A DNA stretch of 56,998 nt from an uncultured Eubacteriales bacterium (GTDB lineage Bacteria; Bacillota; Clostridia; Oscillospirales; Butyricicoccaceae), in contig CAJUIK010000007.1 of NCBI GenBank assembly GCA_910585875.1, forward strand, positions 6,152-63,149, written 5' to 3'. The notes below the pieces were generated by a model. It saw only the letters and a program-made list of their open reading frames with translations. It was not told where the DNA came from and searched no databases. The translations under genes and the position numbers were made by a program. Shown one piece after another: positions 37,751 through 46,450 of this stretch; positions within the stretch are counted from its first letter, which is position 1, and each line of letters opens with the position of its first letter.

Positions 37751-39349
37751 CTATTCGGCCGCCGCGCCGTCGCGCCGCCATTGGCGGAATTGAGAGGCCA
37801 GGCATTGGGCCGTGGGGGCGGCGCAATGCCCGCCCCGAGCGGTGCAAAGCAAATCGCCGGAAAGGCTGCGGCCCACCCGGTCGGCGGTGTCCACCGCCTC
37901 GTGGAAGGGCAGGACCGGGTCCTGGCCGGCCAGGGCCCACTGGGCGAACACGATGGACATACTGGCGATGAAAAGCACCCGGGACATACAGGGCATATCT
38001 TTGCCGCCGGGGATAGGGTCGCAGGGCCAGCCCACGGCGGCCTGGAGCGTCATGGAAGCGGCGGCTTCCGCCTGTTCCGGCTGGCCGCCCAGCATCTGAA
38101 CCAGGGCCGCCGCGGCCATGGCGGCGCAGCAGCCGCATTCCCCGGCGCAGCCGACGACCTCGCCGGTGGGATTGGTGCGGGTATAGCAGATAGCGCCCAC
38201 GCCGGCAGCCACGAACAGCCCCTGGAGCATGGTTTCCTCTGAAAGGTTCAGCTCCTCCTGGACGGCGGACAGCACGCCGTAGAGAAAGCCGCCGCCCGTG
38301 CCCATGGGGCCGGGGACGTTGAGCACTCCGGGGACCGGGGGTTGGCCCGCGACGACATAGCGGATGGATTTGGAAATGACGCCCAGATTCAAGGGCAGCC
38401 GGGGCAGGGCGGCCTCCCATTTCTGATAGTGCAGCTCGGAAAAGGGGGTGGTCATAGGCGCCGTCTGCTCCTCATAGAGGGAGTGGGTCCGACGGCGCAT
38501 GGCGGGCTGGACGACGTCCCGCATATAGGCGATCACCTGTTCTTGACCCCAGCCGGAGGCGGCTGTCTCATAGTCGACGGCGACGTCGGCCAAGGTTTTG
38601 CCCTGGGCTTTTGCCAGCCGCCGCCATTCTGTCATAGAGTCGAACAGCTGAGGCTTTTTGTCCGCCGTGGTAGGCACGGGAAGGATCGGGGGCAGCAGGG
38701 CGGTTTCCAGACCGGACAGGGCCTGGGCCAGAGCCGGGCTCGGGGCTTGTTCGAGCTTAAACCAGAGCATTAGGCCGCCTTTTTGGCCTTGGCCTGCTCC
38801 GGCCTCCAACACAGTCTGGCAGGCGGCGATTTGCTGCTCCAGCCGGGCCTGGTTCAGCTGTTTCTCCGGGTCGAAGACCAACAGCGTATAGGTATCCCCC
38901 TTGCTGGAAAAGGCGTAGCCATCCACCCATACGGTTTCCACCATACCGCCGCCGATGGAATTGGCCACAAGGGTCGCCTGTTTGCCCGAAACGCCGGAGA
39001 GGATGAATTTCAGGGCGTTGATATGCGGGCTTTCCTTCATGGGGCGGAAATCAAATCGATAGGAAATCCCCCGCTGCTTCAGTGTTTCTTTGATGGAAAA
39101 GAAGTCCGGGCAGTCCGGCGCGCGGCCCAAGGCGCCGTTGAGCATCCCCAAATCTTCGTTCATCTGGCCGAAGGCCCCGGCAAAGGAGCCCTCCGGGTCC
39201 ATTTCCACCCGGATATCCGCCGGCTCTTCGCCCAGCAAAGCGCGGCACAGCAGCCCCGCCCGGCAGGGGGCGGCCATGTGGGAGCTGGAGCCCGGCTGCA
39301 TCAGCGGGCCGAATACGTCGTTGTAAAACTCGGGATATAATTCTGTCAT
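37751..39349 (-). CDS. Fused Fe-S L-serine dehydratase-like protein (beta plus alpha domains)
   Basis: A 532-residue single-chain form of the iron-sulfur serine dehydratase family, which deaminates L-serine to pyruvate in anaerobes. The N-terminal beta-like domain has the signature GSSSHMAAPCRAGLLCRALLG, FAGAFGQM, and an ACT-like segment near residue 125 (SGVSGKQATLVANSIGGGMV). The C-terminal alpha-like domain has GVGAICYTRTNPTGEVVGCAGECGCCAAMAAAAL and CDPIPGGKDMPC, which hold cysteines for the catalytic 4Fe-4S cluster. The alternative is a related L-cysteine desulfidase or hydroxyacid dehydratase. The start at 39349 is supported by the family-typical beginning; AGCAGG upstream is weak. It may be co-transcribed with the aldo/keto reductase and cobO downstream (103-base gap). 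Confidence 0.85.
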   Translation of the reverse strand: MTELYPEFYNDVFGPLMQPGSSSHMAAPCRAGLLCRALLGEEPADIRVEMDPEGSFAGAFGQMNEDLGMLNGALGRAPDCPDFFSIKETLKQRGISYRFDFRPMKESPHINALKFILSGVSGKQATLVANSIGGGMVETVWVDGYAFSSKGDTYTLLVFDPEKQLNQARLEQQIAACQTVLEAGAGQGQKGGLMLWFKLEQAPSPALAQALSGLETALLPPILPVPTTADKKPQLFDSMTEWRRLAKAQGKTLADVAVDYETAASGWGQEQVIAYMRDVVQPAMRRRTHSLYEEQTAPMTTPFSELHYQKWEAALPRLPLNLGVISKSIRYVVAGQPPVPGVLNVPGPMGTGGGFLYGVLSAVQEELNLSEETMLQGLFVAAGVGAICYTRTNPTGEVVGCAGECGCCAAMAAAALVQMLGGQPEQAEAAASMTLQAAVGWPCDPIPGGKDMPCMSRVLFIASMSIVFAQWALAGQDPVLPFHEAVDTADRVGRSLSGDLLCTARGGHCAAPTAQCLASQFRQWRRDGAAAE

Positions 39350-39383
39350 AGAGGCGCCTGCTTTCTTTTTGAAATGAAAGAAC

Positions 39384-39418
39384 AAAAAGCCCGGCCGCGC
39401 AGAGGGGCGCAGCCGGGC
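39384..39418 (-). terminator. Intrinsic terminator at the end of the aro-sfsA operon
   Basis: On the minus strand, GCCCGGC pairs with GCCGGGC around a GC-rich loop and is followed by T5, about 75 bases after the sfsA stop. Confidence 0.85.
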
Positions 39419-39492
39419 AAAATGCGTCTTCTTGATTTTAGTATAGAGGCAAAGAGGGCGGAAAGCAAGGGAAAAACGCCCTGCGGCAGAAT

Positions 39493-40179
39493 TTACAACA
39501 AAACGGGAACCCGGATCTCGGGCCGGATAGCGACGGCGCCGGGGGACACGTGGCATTCCAGGGCCAGAATCTCCACCCCGGCTTGGCGGCAGCGGCGCAG
39601 GGCTTGACCAAAAGCCGGGTCCGCGGCGTCGTTGGGGGAAAAGGATCGGGCGCCTTCCATCTGGATTACAAAGACCGCCATGGCCTCATAGCCCTGTTCC
39701 ACGCATCGAATCAGGCCGTTTAGGTGCTTGAGCCCTCGTTCCGTAGGGGCGTCTGGAAACAGGCAGCGGCCCTGGTCCTCCAGGGTGCAGCCCTTGACCT
39801 CGGCGAAAATCCGCCGGCTCTGGCTCTCGATGTAAAAATCAAATCGGGAATCGCCGTGGACGGTTTCCGGCCGAATCAAAGGCGCCGGGCCGAACAAGCC
39901 GCTTTGAGCGGCCCATTCCCCGAAAACCTTGTTGGGGGCGGCGCTGTCCATATTGATCAGCTTGTCCCCCTTTTCCACAGCGATCAGGTCGTAAGGGGTG
40001 CGGCGGTTGGGGTTTCGGGCCTTTTCCAGGTAGACGGCGCAGCCCGGAACCAGCAGCTCCCGACACCGGCCGGTGTTTTTCACATGGCAGATCTGCCGCC
40101 GACCTTCCAGCTCCACCCAGGCCACAAATCGGTTGGGCCGCTCCAGAAAGCGGGCCTTTTCCACCTGGCCGTATTTCAC
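39493..40179 (-). CDS. sfsA: DNA/RNA nuclease SfsA-family protein
   Basis: A 228-residue protein of the sugar-fermentation-stimulation A family, proposed to have nuclease activity. It opens with an OB-like domain (RFLERPNRFVAWVELEGRRQICHVKNTGRCRELLVPG) and continues with a PD-(D/E)xK-like core (RFDFYIESQSRRIFAEVKGCTLE and PDAPTERGLKHL). ATGA overlap with aroQ places it as the last gene of the aromatic operon, although the function has no known link with that pathway. Confidence 0.94.
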   Translation of the reverse strand: MKYGQVEKARFLERPNRFVAWVELEGRRQICHVKNTGRCRELLVPGCAVYLEKARNPNRRTPYDLIAVEKGDKLINMDSAAPNKVFGEWAAQSGLFGPAPLIRPETVHGDSRFDFYIESQSRRIFAEVKGCTLEDQGRCLFPDAPTERGLKHLNGLIRCVEQGYEAMAVFVIQMEGARSFSPNDAADPAFGQALRRCRQAGVEILALECHVSPGAVAIRPEIRVPVLL

Positions 40180-40616
40180 GGCCGGGCCTCCTCCCGCTCT
40201 TTCAAAAAGAGGACGGCCTGCCGGTAGCCCTCGAAGCCCAGTCCATAGAAGGATTTGACGCAGGCCATGCCGGCGTAAGACACATGGCGGAAGGGCTCTC
40301 GCTGGTAAATATCTGAAAGATGAACCTCCACGGCGGGGATGGACACGGCTTTCAGCGCGTCTAAAATGGCCACGCTGGTGTGGGTATAGGCCGCCGGATT
40401 GATGACGATGCCCTGATAATTGCCGTAGGCGGCCTGGATGGCGTCCACGATGGCGCCCTCGTGATTGGATTGGAAGAAATCTGCCTCCACGCCGGCCTGG
40501 TCGCAGACCTGGCGGATATAGTCCAGAAGGCTCTCGTAGGTTTGAGCGCCGTAAATCTCTTTTTCCCGAACGCCCAGCAGATTGATGTTGGGCCCGTTAA
40601 TGACAAGCAGTTTCAT
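40176..40616 (-). CDS. aroQ: 3-Dehydroquinate dehydratase, type II
   Basis: A 146-residue type II enzyme converting 3-dehydroquinate to 3-dehydroshikimate. It opens KLLVINGPNINLLGVREKEIYG (with the catalytic Arg and Tyr), then FFQSNHEGAIVDAIQAA, VINPAAYTHTSVAILDAL and AVEVHLSDIYQREPFRHVSY, containing the conserved His and Glu. It overlaps the 3' end of aroE/aroK by 20 bases and the start of sfsA by 4. Confidence 0.96.
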   Translation of the reverse strand: MKLLVINGPNINLLGVREKEIYGAQTYESLLDYIRQVCDQAGVEADFFQSNHEGAIVDAIQAAYGNYQGIVINPAAYTHTSVAILDALKAVSIPAVEVHLSDIYQREPFRHVSYAGMACVKSFYGLGFEGYRQAVLFLKEREEARP

Positions 40617-41847
40617 GAAACACCTCCAAAATTGCCTGGGCCGTTTGTTCCGGCCCGCCGGCCGCGGACAGAGAGAAATCCGCCGTCTGCTGGTAAATAG
40701 GCGCCCGCTGTTCCAGCATCCGGGCCAGGGCTTCCGGCCCGCCGGCGGAAAGGGGGCGGCCTTGGGTGGCCAGCTGGTCGAGATCCCGCTGAAGCCAGAC
40801 CACAAAGCTGTTTTGCCGCAGGGCGAAGCGGTTTTCCGGCCGCAGGGGGGCGCCGCCGCCGGCGGCGACGACGCAGCCGGTTTCAGCGCCGGCCCGAGCC
40901 GTGACCTGAACTTCCAGCTCGCGGAAATAAGCCTCGCCATGCCGCTCAAAAATTTGGGGGACGGCCATCCCCGCCTCCTCTTCGATTTGCTGATCCACAT
41001 CGAAGAAGGGCCGGCCCATGGCTTGGGCCAGCAGGCCCCCCACGGTGGTTTTGCCCGCGCCGGGCATCCCGATCAGGGCCACGTTGCGCCGCTGCTCCAG
41101 CAGAGCGGCGCACAGCTGATCCACTTTTTCTTCGCCGGCGCTTTTGCCGGTAAAGGCCTCCGCCGCCGCCTTGGCTTGGGCGGCCAGCATGGTCAAGCCC
41201 CCTTGGGCGGGGATTCCTATGGCCTGGGCCGCTTGCACAAAGGCGGAGCGCAGGGGATTGTAAACCAGATCCAGCGCCCCCTCTAAGGCGGGAAAATCTC
41301 GGGGGTCGGCGGCCATGGCGGCTGCTTTGGGAAACATCCCCACAGGGGTGGCGTTGATTAAAACCTGGGCGTCGGCCTGGCGTTGGGCCAGACCCTCGTA
41401 GGATTCCGGCCCCTGGCGGGAGACGACGACGATTTCTCTGGCGCCGGCGAGCCGGGCGGCGGCCTGAGCCGTCGTCGAAGCGCCGCCGGAGCCCAGAATC
41501 AGCACTTTTTTGTCCCGCAGCTCCACTCCGGCCTGGCGGGCCAAAACCTGTAGGCCATATAGATCGGTATTGTCTCCCAGCAGGGAGCCGTCGGGCTGGC
41601 GGATCAGGGTGTTGACGTTGCCGACAGCCCTGGCCTGCTCGGTCAGCCGGGCGCAATAGGGGACGACGGCTTTTTTATAGGGGATGGTGACGTTGACGCC
41701 CTGAAAGGGCTCATGGAGCAAAAAATCCTCCAGCTGATCTGGCTCCAGGGGGCGCAGTTCATAGGAATAATCGCCCAGCATCCTGTGGAGCTGGGGGGAA
41801 AAGCTGTGCCCCAGGGGGTTTCCAATCAGACCGTATGTAAAGGCCAA
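40597..41847 (-). CDS. Fused shikimate dehydrogenase-shikimate kinase (AroE-AroK)
   Basis: A 416-residue bifunctional protein for two consecutive steps. Residues 1-255 are AroE: GLIGNPLGHSFSPQLH, the catalytic Lys in VTIPYKKAVVPY, GDNTDLYG, and NADP-binding LGSGGASTTAQA. A linker follows, then AroK (about 265-416) with P-loop LIGMPGAGKTTVGGLLA, the FFDVDQQIEEEAG shikimate-binding Asp, FRELEVQV and VAAGGGAPLRPEN. Both active sites look intact. The order AroE then AroK matches pathway order. The start directly follows the pheA stop with no gap; the next gene, aroQ, overlaps by 20 bases. Confidence 0.95.
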   Translation of the reverse strand: MAFTYGLIGNPLGHSFSPQLHRMLGDYSYELRPLEPDQLEDFLLHEPFQGVNVTIPYKKAVVPYCARLTEQARAVGNVNTLIRQPDGSLLGDNTDLYGLQVLARQAGVELRDKKVLILGSGGASTTAQAAARLAGAREIVVVSRQGPESYEGLAQRQADAQVLINATPVGMFPKAAAMAADPRDFPALEGALDLVYNPLRSAFVQAAQAIGIPAQGGLTMLAAQAKAAAEAFTGKSAGEEKVDQLCAALLEQRRNVALIGMPGAGKTTVGGLLAQAMGRPFFDVDQQIEEEAGMAVPQIFERHGEAYFRELEVQVTARAGAETGCVVAAGGGAPLRPENRFALRQNSFVVWLQRDLDQLATQGRPLSAGGPEALARMLEQRAPIYQQTADFSLSAAGGPEQTAQAILEVFHETACH

Positions 41848-42990
41848 TTAAAACACCTCGCTATAGCTGCCCAAGAAGGTGAAAGATTCCAAGTCTCGGG
41901 AAAGGCTGCCCAACATGGCCGCCGTCTCCGGCGCGTAGCAGGAGGCGTCGAAATCAAAATAGAACATGAACTCGAAATCCTTGCCGGGCATGGGCCGGCT
42001 CTCCAGCTTCGTCAGGTTGAGACCCAAGGCGGAGAAGCGGGAAATCAGGTTGTACAGAGAGCCGGGCTGATGAGGCAGGGTCAGCATCAGGCTGATTTTG
42101 TTGGCGCCGGGATAGATCTCCAAATCCTTGGAAATGCAGATGAAGCGGGTGTAATTGTGGTCGCTATTTTGGAAGTTTTCCAGCAGGGTTTGCAGGCCGT
42201 AGAGCTGGGCGCAGCTGCGGGAGGAAACAGCGGCCAGATCCTTTCGGCCGCTTTGGGCCACAAATTGGGCGGCGGCCGCCGTATTGGGCATGGGAATCGC
42301 CTTGATTTCGGGATGCTGCTTCAAAAATTCGCTGCACTGGCTCAAGCCCTGGTCGTGGGAGACGATCTCTCGGATATCCTCCAGCCGGGCGCCGGGGTTG
42401 ACCAGCAGGGCGTGGTCCACCTTGAGCTTGATGCTGCGCACAATGTGGAAATTGTATTTTTTCATCAGGTCGTAAACCGCCGTCACCGAGCCGGCGGAGC
42501 TGTTTTCGATGGGCAAGATGCCATAGCGGCACAACCCCTCCCGCACGGCCTGGAAAACGCCCTCAAATTGGCTGAAATACAAAATGGAAGGCAGGGAAAA
42601 CAGTTTGTCGCAGGCTTGTTGAGAATAGGCGCCTTCCACCCCCTGGACGGCCACGGCCGCCTTGGCAGGGAAGAGCTGGGGCGTGCGTTCCAGAGCCTGG
42701 CCGATGCGCTCTTCCAGTTGGGAGCCCTGGCAAAGGGCCTTGTTTTGGTAGCTGCGGCTCAGATCGAATAAGGTGTTCCAAAGCACCCGGGAATATTGTT
42801 CGTAGGGCTCGCCCACAAGCTCGGCGACCCGGGCCAGCACCTGCCGCTCCCGGCTGCGGTCCAGCACGGGCAGATTGTTTTCTTTTTTATATTGAGCGAT
42901 TTCCAGGGCCGCGTCCATCCGCTGGGCAAATAGGCGGGCCAGCTGGCCGTCGATGTCGTTGATCTGTTGGCGCAATTCGTTGATTTCCAT
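41848..42990 (-). CDS. pheA: Bifunctional chorismate mutase-prephenate dehydratase (P-protein)
   Basis: A 380-residue enzyme making phenylpyruvate from chorismate. Residues 1-85 are an AroQ-class chorismate mutase (LRQQINDIDGQLARLFAQRM...IAQYKKENNLPV). A prephenate dehydratase domain (about 105-285) has GVEGAYSQQA and GILPIENSSAGSV. The C-terminal ACT domain has LPHQPGSLYNLISRFSALGL and the Phe-binding ESRP motif, so feedback inhibition by phenylalanine is expected. AAAGGATGAG lies before the start. It is 67 bases after aroC, the largest gap in the operon. Confidence 0.96.
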   Translation of the reverse strand: MEINELRQQINDIDGQLARLFAQRMDAALEIAQYKKENNLPVLDRSRERQVLARVAELVGEPYEQYSRVLWNTLFDLSRSYQNKALCQGSQLEERIGQALERTPQLFPAKAAVAVQGVEGAYSQQACDKLFSLPSILYFSQFEGVFQAVREGLCRYGILPIENSSAGSVTAVYDLMKKYNFHIVRSIKLKVDHALLVNPGARLEDIREIVSHDQGLSQCSEFLKQHPEIKAIPMPNTAAAAQFVAQSGRKDLAAVSSRSCAQLYGLQTLLENFQNSDHNYTRFICISKDLEIYPGANKISLMLTLPHQPGSLYNLISRFSALGLNLTKLESRPMPGKDFEFMFYFDFDASCYAPETAAMLGSLSRDLESFTFLGSYSEVF

Positions 42991-43057
42991 GATTTCTCAT
43001 CCTTTGTTTGTCGTGAATTGAAGCGGGGAAAAGACGGCGGGAGTTCCGCCGCCGCAG

Positions 43058-44137
43058 TTACAGCATGAAATCCAGCAGAACCAAAGCGACGGCGGCTTCC
43101 ACGCAGGGAAGGGCCCGGGGGATGATACAGGGGTCGTGGCGGCCTTCGATCGTCAGACTCCGGTTCTGCTTCTGGGATAGGCTGACGGTCTGCTGGGGCT
43201 GGGAGATGGAGGGGGTGGGCTTGAAAGCGCAGCGCAGCAGGATGGGCATCCCCGAGGAAATGCCTCCCAAAATGCCGCCGTGGTTGTTGGTCAGGGAGAC
43301 GACCTTTCCCGTTTCGTCCAGGGAAAAGGGGTCGTTGTGTCGGCTGCCCCGCATGGCCGCGGCGGCGAAGCCTGCGCCGAACTCCACCCCCCGGAGGGCG
43401 GGGATGCCGAAGAGGGCGGCGGCCAGCCGGTTTTCCAGGCCGTCGAACATGGGCTCTCCCAGGCCGGCGGGGGCGCCCACAACGCCACATTCCACAACGC
43501 CGCCCAGGCTGTCCCGGTCCTGCCGGGCTTCCTCGATTTGCCGCTGCATGGCTTGGCCGGCGTTGTCGTCGACGACGGGAAATTCCTTTCGGCCTGGCGC
43601 GAGCAGCTGTTCCTGGGTCAGGGCCGTCGGGGGGAAGGGAGCGTCCTGAACGCTCCCGACGGAGGAGATGTGCGCCCCCACGAACACCCCCTGCTGTTCC
43701 AACAGCTGCATGGCCGCGGCGCCGGCAAAGCACAGGGGGGCGGTGAGCCGGCCGGAAAAATGGCCGCCTCCCCGGATATCGTGATGCCCGCCGTATTTGA
43801 CAAAGGCGGTATAGTCCGCGTGGGAGGGCCGGGGCAGATCCCGCAGTTGGGAATAGTCCTTGGATCGGGCGTCGGTGTTGCGGATCAGGGCGCAAAGGGG
43901 CGCGCCGCAGGTGAAGCCGTCCTCGGTCAGGCCGGAGACAATCTCCGGGGCGTCGGCCTCTTTTCGGGCGGTGGCGTAGGGGGCTTTGCCCGGCGCCCGC
44001 CGGGCCATAAAACGCCGAATCCGCTCCAAATCCAGCAGGAGGCCGGCGGGCAGGCCGTCTACCACGACGCCGATGGCGGCGGAATGGGATTGGCCGAAAA
44101 TGCTGACTTTCAGATTATGGCCGAATTGGGAGCTCAT
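43058..44137 (-). CDS. aroC: Chorismate synthase
   Basis: A 359-residue FMN-dependent enzyme forming chorismate from EPSP. It begins MSSQFGHNLKVSIFGQSHSAAIG. The conserved RRAPGKAPYATARKEADAPE, the GGGHFSGRLTAPLCFAGA signature, RGSRHNDPF and NNHGGILGGISSGMPI are all present. AGGAGGGA is 8 bases before the start, which lies within the 3' end of aroA (23-base overlap). Confidence 0.97.
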   Translation of the reverse strand: MSSQFGHNLKVSIFGQSHSAAIGVVVDGLPAGLLLDLERIRRFMARRAPGKAPYATARKEADAPEIVSGLTEDGFTCGAPLCALIRNTDARSKDYSQLRDLPRPSHADYTAFVKYGGHHDIRGGGHFSGRLTAPLCFAGAAAMQLLEQQGVFVGAHISSVGSVQDAPFPPTALTQEQLLAPGRKEFPVVDDNAGQAMQRQIEEARQDRDSLGGVVECGVVGAPAGLGEPMFDGLENRLAAALFGIPALRGVEFGAGFAAAAMRGSRHNDPFSLDETGKVVSLTNNHGGILGGISSGMPILLRCAFKPTPSISQPQQTVSLSQKQNRSLTIEGRHDPCIIPRALPCVEAAVALVLLDFML

Positions 44138-45386
44138 GGACTGTCCCTCCTAATGTTTGATAATCCGCCCAAAAGGCGGGGTAGGATTTGTCGGCGGCCT
44201 GGGCCCCTCGGATTGTCACGGGCTGGGAGCAAGCGCAGGCGGCTATGGCGGCGGCCATAGCCATCCGATGATCGCCAAAGCTATCCGCTTGCCCTCCCCG
44301 CAGGCCTCCGCCCTGGATCGCCAGGCCCTCTGGCAACTCCTCTACGCGGCCCCCCAGAGACCGAATCAGGCTGGCGCAGGCGGCCAGCCGGTCGCTCTCT
44401 TTGAGCCGCAGCCTTCCGGCGTGGATGATCCGGGTTTCCCCTTGGGCGCAGGAGGCCACGATGGACAAAACGGGGATCAAATCCGGGATTTCGGCAGCGT
44501 CTATCGTCACGCCTCGCAGCTCTTTCCCCGGGGCGACCCAAGCCGCGCCCTCCCGCCAGTCCGTTTGAGCGCCCATTCGGGATAAAATCTCCAGCACAGC
44601 TTTGTCCCCTTGGGCGGAATCCCTGTCCAGGCCGGTTACGGCGATTTCGCCTCCTAAAGCGCCGGCGCACAGCCAGAAAGCGGAGTTGGACCAATCGCCC
44701 TGGGCCTGGACCCTGCCCGGGGACCGGTATCGCTGCCCTGGGACGGCCCGCCAGCCGGTTTCCAGCCGCTCAGCCTGAACGCTGAAGCGGGCCATGGCGG
44801 AGAGCGTCAGCTCCACATAGGCGGCGGATTCCATCCGGCCCTCGATCTCCGTTTGACAGCCGCCCTCCAGCAGAGGGGAGCACAAAAGCAGGCCGGTGAC
44901 AAACTGGGAGCTGACGCCGCCTGGCAGCCGGAAAACCCCTCCCTTCAGCCGCCCGCCGACGGAGAAGGGCAGAGAGGGGCCGGAGAAGGTCATGCCGTGT
45001 TCTCTCAGCTGGTCTGTCAGCTGGGTCAAGGGCCGCTGGGGCAGGCGTCCCCGGCCCTGGAAAGCTGCTTCCGCCCCCAGCGCGCCGGCCAGGGGCAGCA
45101 AAAACCGGAGCGTGGAGCCGCTTTCGCCGCAATCCAGCGTCGGGGCGGAAGCGGGGCTTTGGAGGGGGTCGATCCGCCAGGTATCCGGCCCAATCTGACG
45201 GACGCCGGCGCCCAAGGCCCGGAGGCAGTCCATCGTGGCCAGAATATCTTGGGACAGGGTTTGCAGCCCCAGGTTCACAGGCCCGTCGGCCAAAGCGGCG
45301 CAGATCAGCAGTCGGTGGGCGTCGGATTTGGAGGCTACGGCGGGGATTTGGCCGGCCAAAGGCCGGGGCTCGATATGGACGTTCAT
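44115..45386 (-). CDS. aroA: 3-Phosphoshikimate 1-carboxyvinyltransferase (EPSP synthase)
   Basis: A 423-residue EPSP synthase. SKSDAHRLLICAAL carries the substrate Lys and the first-box Arg; LDCGESGSTLRFLLPLAGAL is the PEP/glyphosate-site signature, in which the usual GNAGT is GESGS, as in class II-like glyphosate-tolerant forms. RLKESDRL and FGDHRMAMA complete the active site. The GESGST form may lower glyphosate sensitivity (inference). The start shares one base with the aroB stop (TGATG), with GGGGGAGG upstream. Confidence 0.96.
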   Translation of the reverse strand: MNVHIEPRPLAGQIPAVASKSDAHRLLICAALADGPVNLGLQTLSQDILATMDCLRALGAGVRQIGPDTWRIDPLQSPASAPTLDCGESGSTLRFLLPLAGALGAEAAFQGRGRLPQRPLTQLTDQLREHGMTFSGPSLPFSVGGRLKGGVFRLPGGVSSQFVTGLLLCSPLLEGGCQTEIEGRMESAAYVELTLSAMARFSVQAERLETGWRAVPGQRYRSPGRVQAQGDWSNSAFWLCAGALGGEIAVTGLDRDSAQGDKAVLEILSRMGAQTDWREGAAWVAPGKELRGVTIDAAEIPDLIPVLSIVASCAQGETRIIHAGRLRLKESDRLAACASLIRSLGGRVEELPEGLAIQGGGLRGGQADSFGDHRMAMAAAIAACACSQPVTIRGAQAADKSYPAFWADYQTLGGTVHELPIRP

Positions 45387-46450
45387 CAGTGATCCTCCCC
45401 CAGGCCGGCGGCGATTAGCCGCTCCAGTTGGTTCACCGGCACAATCTCCCGGCGGCATCGGCCGATTTCCTCCGGCACAATCAGGGCGATTTCATCGCCT
45501 CGGCGCTTTTTGTCCTGCAAAGCCGCCTGGGCCAGCTGGCTGGCGGAATAGGGGCAGGAGGAGGGCAGATGGCAGGCGTCCAGAGCCTCCAGCAGGGCGG
45601 GCGTGCAGTTGACGCGGGAGAGGCCCAGGGCGTAGGCCGCCCGGCACATCACCGTCATGCCGATAGCCACCCCGTAGCCGTGGGGCGTCGTGTAGCCGCT
45701 GCACCGTTCCACAGCGTGGCCCACAGTGTGGCCGAAGTTCAGCAGCTGGCGGGCGCCCTGATCCCGCTCGTCTTGGCGGACGAAATCCGCTTTGATCTGC
45801 ACACACTGGGCCACAATATCGTCCATATCCCGGCGGTGAACCCCGGCTCGGAAGGCCTCGAATAGAGCCGGGTCGGCGATCATGCCGTATTTCAGGCCTT
45901 CGGCGCAGCCGTCGGCAAAATATCGGTCGGGCAGAGAGTCCAGGGCGGCGGTGTCGCAGACCACCAGGGAGGGCTGGCAGAAAGCGCCGGCCAGGTTTTT
46001 GCCGGCGGGCAGGTCGACGGCGGTTTTGCCGCCCACAGAGCTGTCGATAGCCGCCGTCAATGTGGTGGGCAGCTGCACAAAGGGGATTTCCCGCAGATAA
46101 ATCGCGGCGGCGAAGCCGGCGATATCGCCGACCACCCCTCCCCCCAGGGCCACGACTAAATCGGATTTGGTCAGGCCATTTTCCGCCAGGAAATTCAGGA
46201 TGGCGCCCAGGGTGTTCAGCGTTTTGGATTGCTCTCCATGGGGAACGACCATCTTCTTTGGGGAAAACCCGGCGTTTTCCAAGGAGGCGCAAACCCGGGC
46301 GCCGTAGAGCTTGTCCACAGCGTCGTCGACGACGACGGCGGCTGTGCAGCGGGGGCGGACTTGGGCGATCAATCCGCCGCATTTGCTCAGCAGCCCCCGC
46401 TCGATATGGACTTCATAGGTTCTGGAAGCCTGTACTGTCACTGTTTTCAT
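45386..46450 (-). CDS. aroB: 3-Dehydroquinate synthase
   Basis: A 354-residue NAD-dependent enzyme closing DAHP to 3-dehydroquinate. Visible: NAD-binding LGGGVVGDIAGFAAAIYLR, FVQLPTTLTAAIDSSVGGKTAVDL, the Zn-binding GLKYGMI, LLNFGHTVGHAVE and HGYGVAIGM. Its start overlaps the tyrA stop as ATGA. Confidence 0.97.
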   Translation of the reverse strand: MKTVTVQASRTYEVHIERGLLSKCGGLIAQVRPRCTAAVVVDDAVDKLYGARVCASLENAGFSPKKMVVPHGEQSKTLNTLGAILNFLAENGLTKSDLVVALGGGVVGDIAGFAAAIYLREIPFVQLPTTLTAAIDSSVGGKTAVDLPAGKNLAGAFCQPSLVVCDTAALDSLPDRYFADGCAEGLKYGMIADPALFEAFRAGVHRRDMDDIVAQCVQIKADFVRQDERDQGARQLLNFGHTVGHAVERCSGYTTPHGYGVAIGMTVMCRAAYALGLSRVNCTPALLEALDACHLPSSCPYSASQLAQAALQDKKRRGDEIALIVPEEIGRCRREIVPVNQLERLIAAGLGEDH

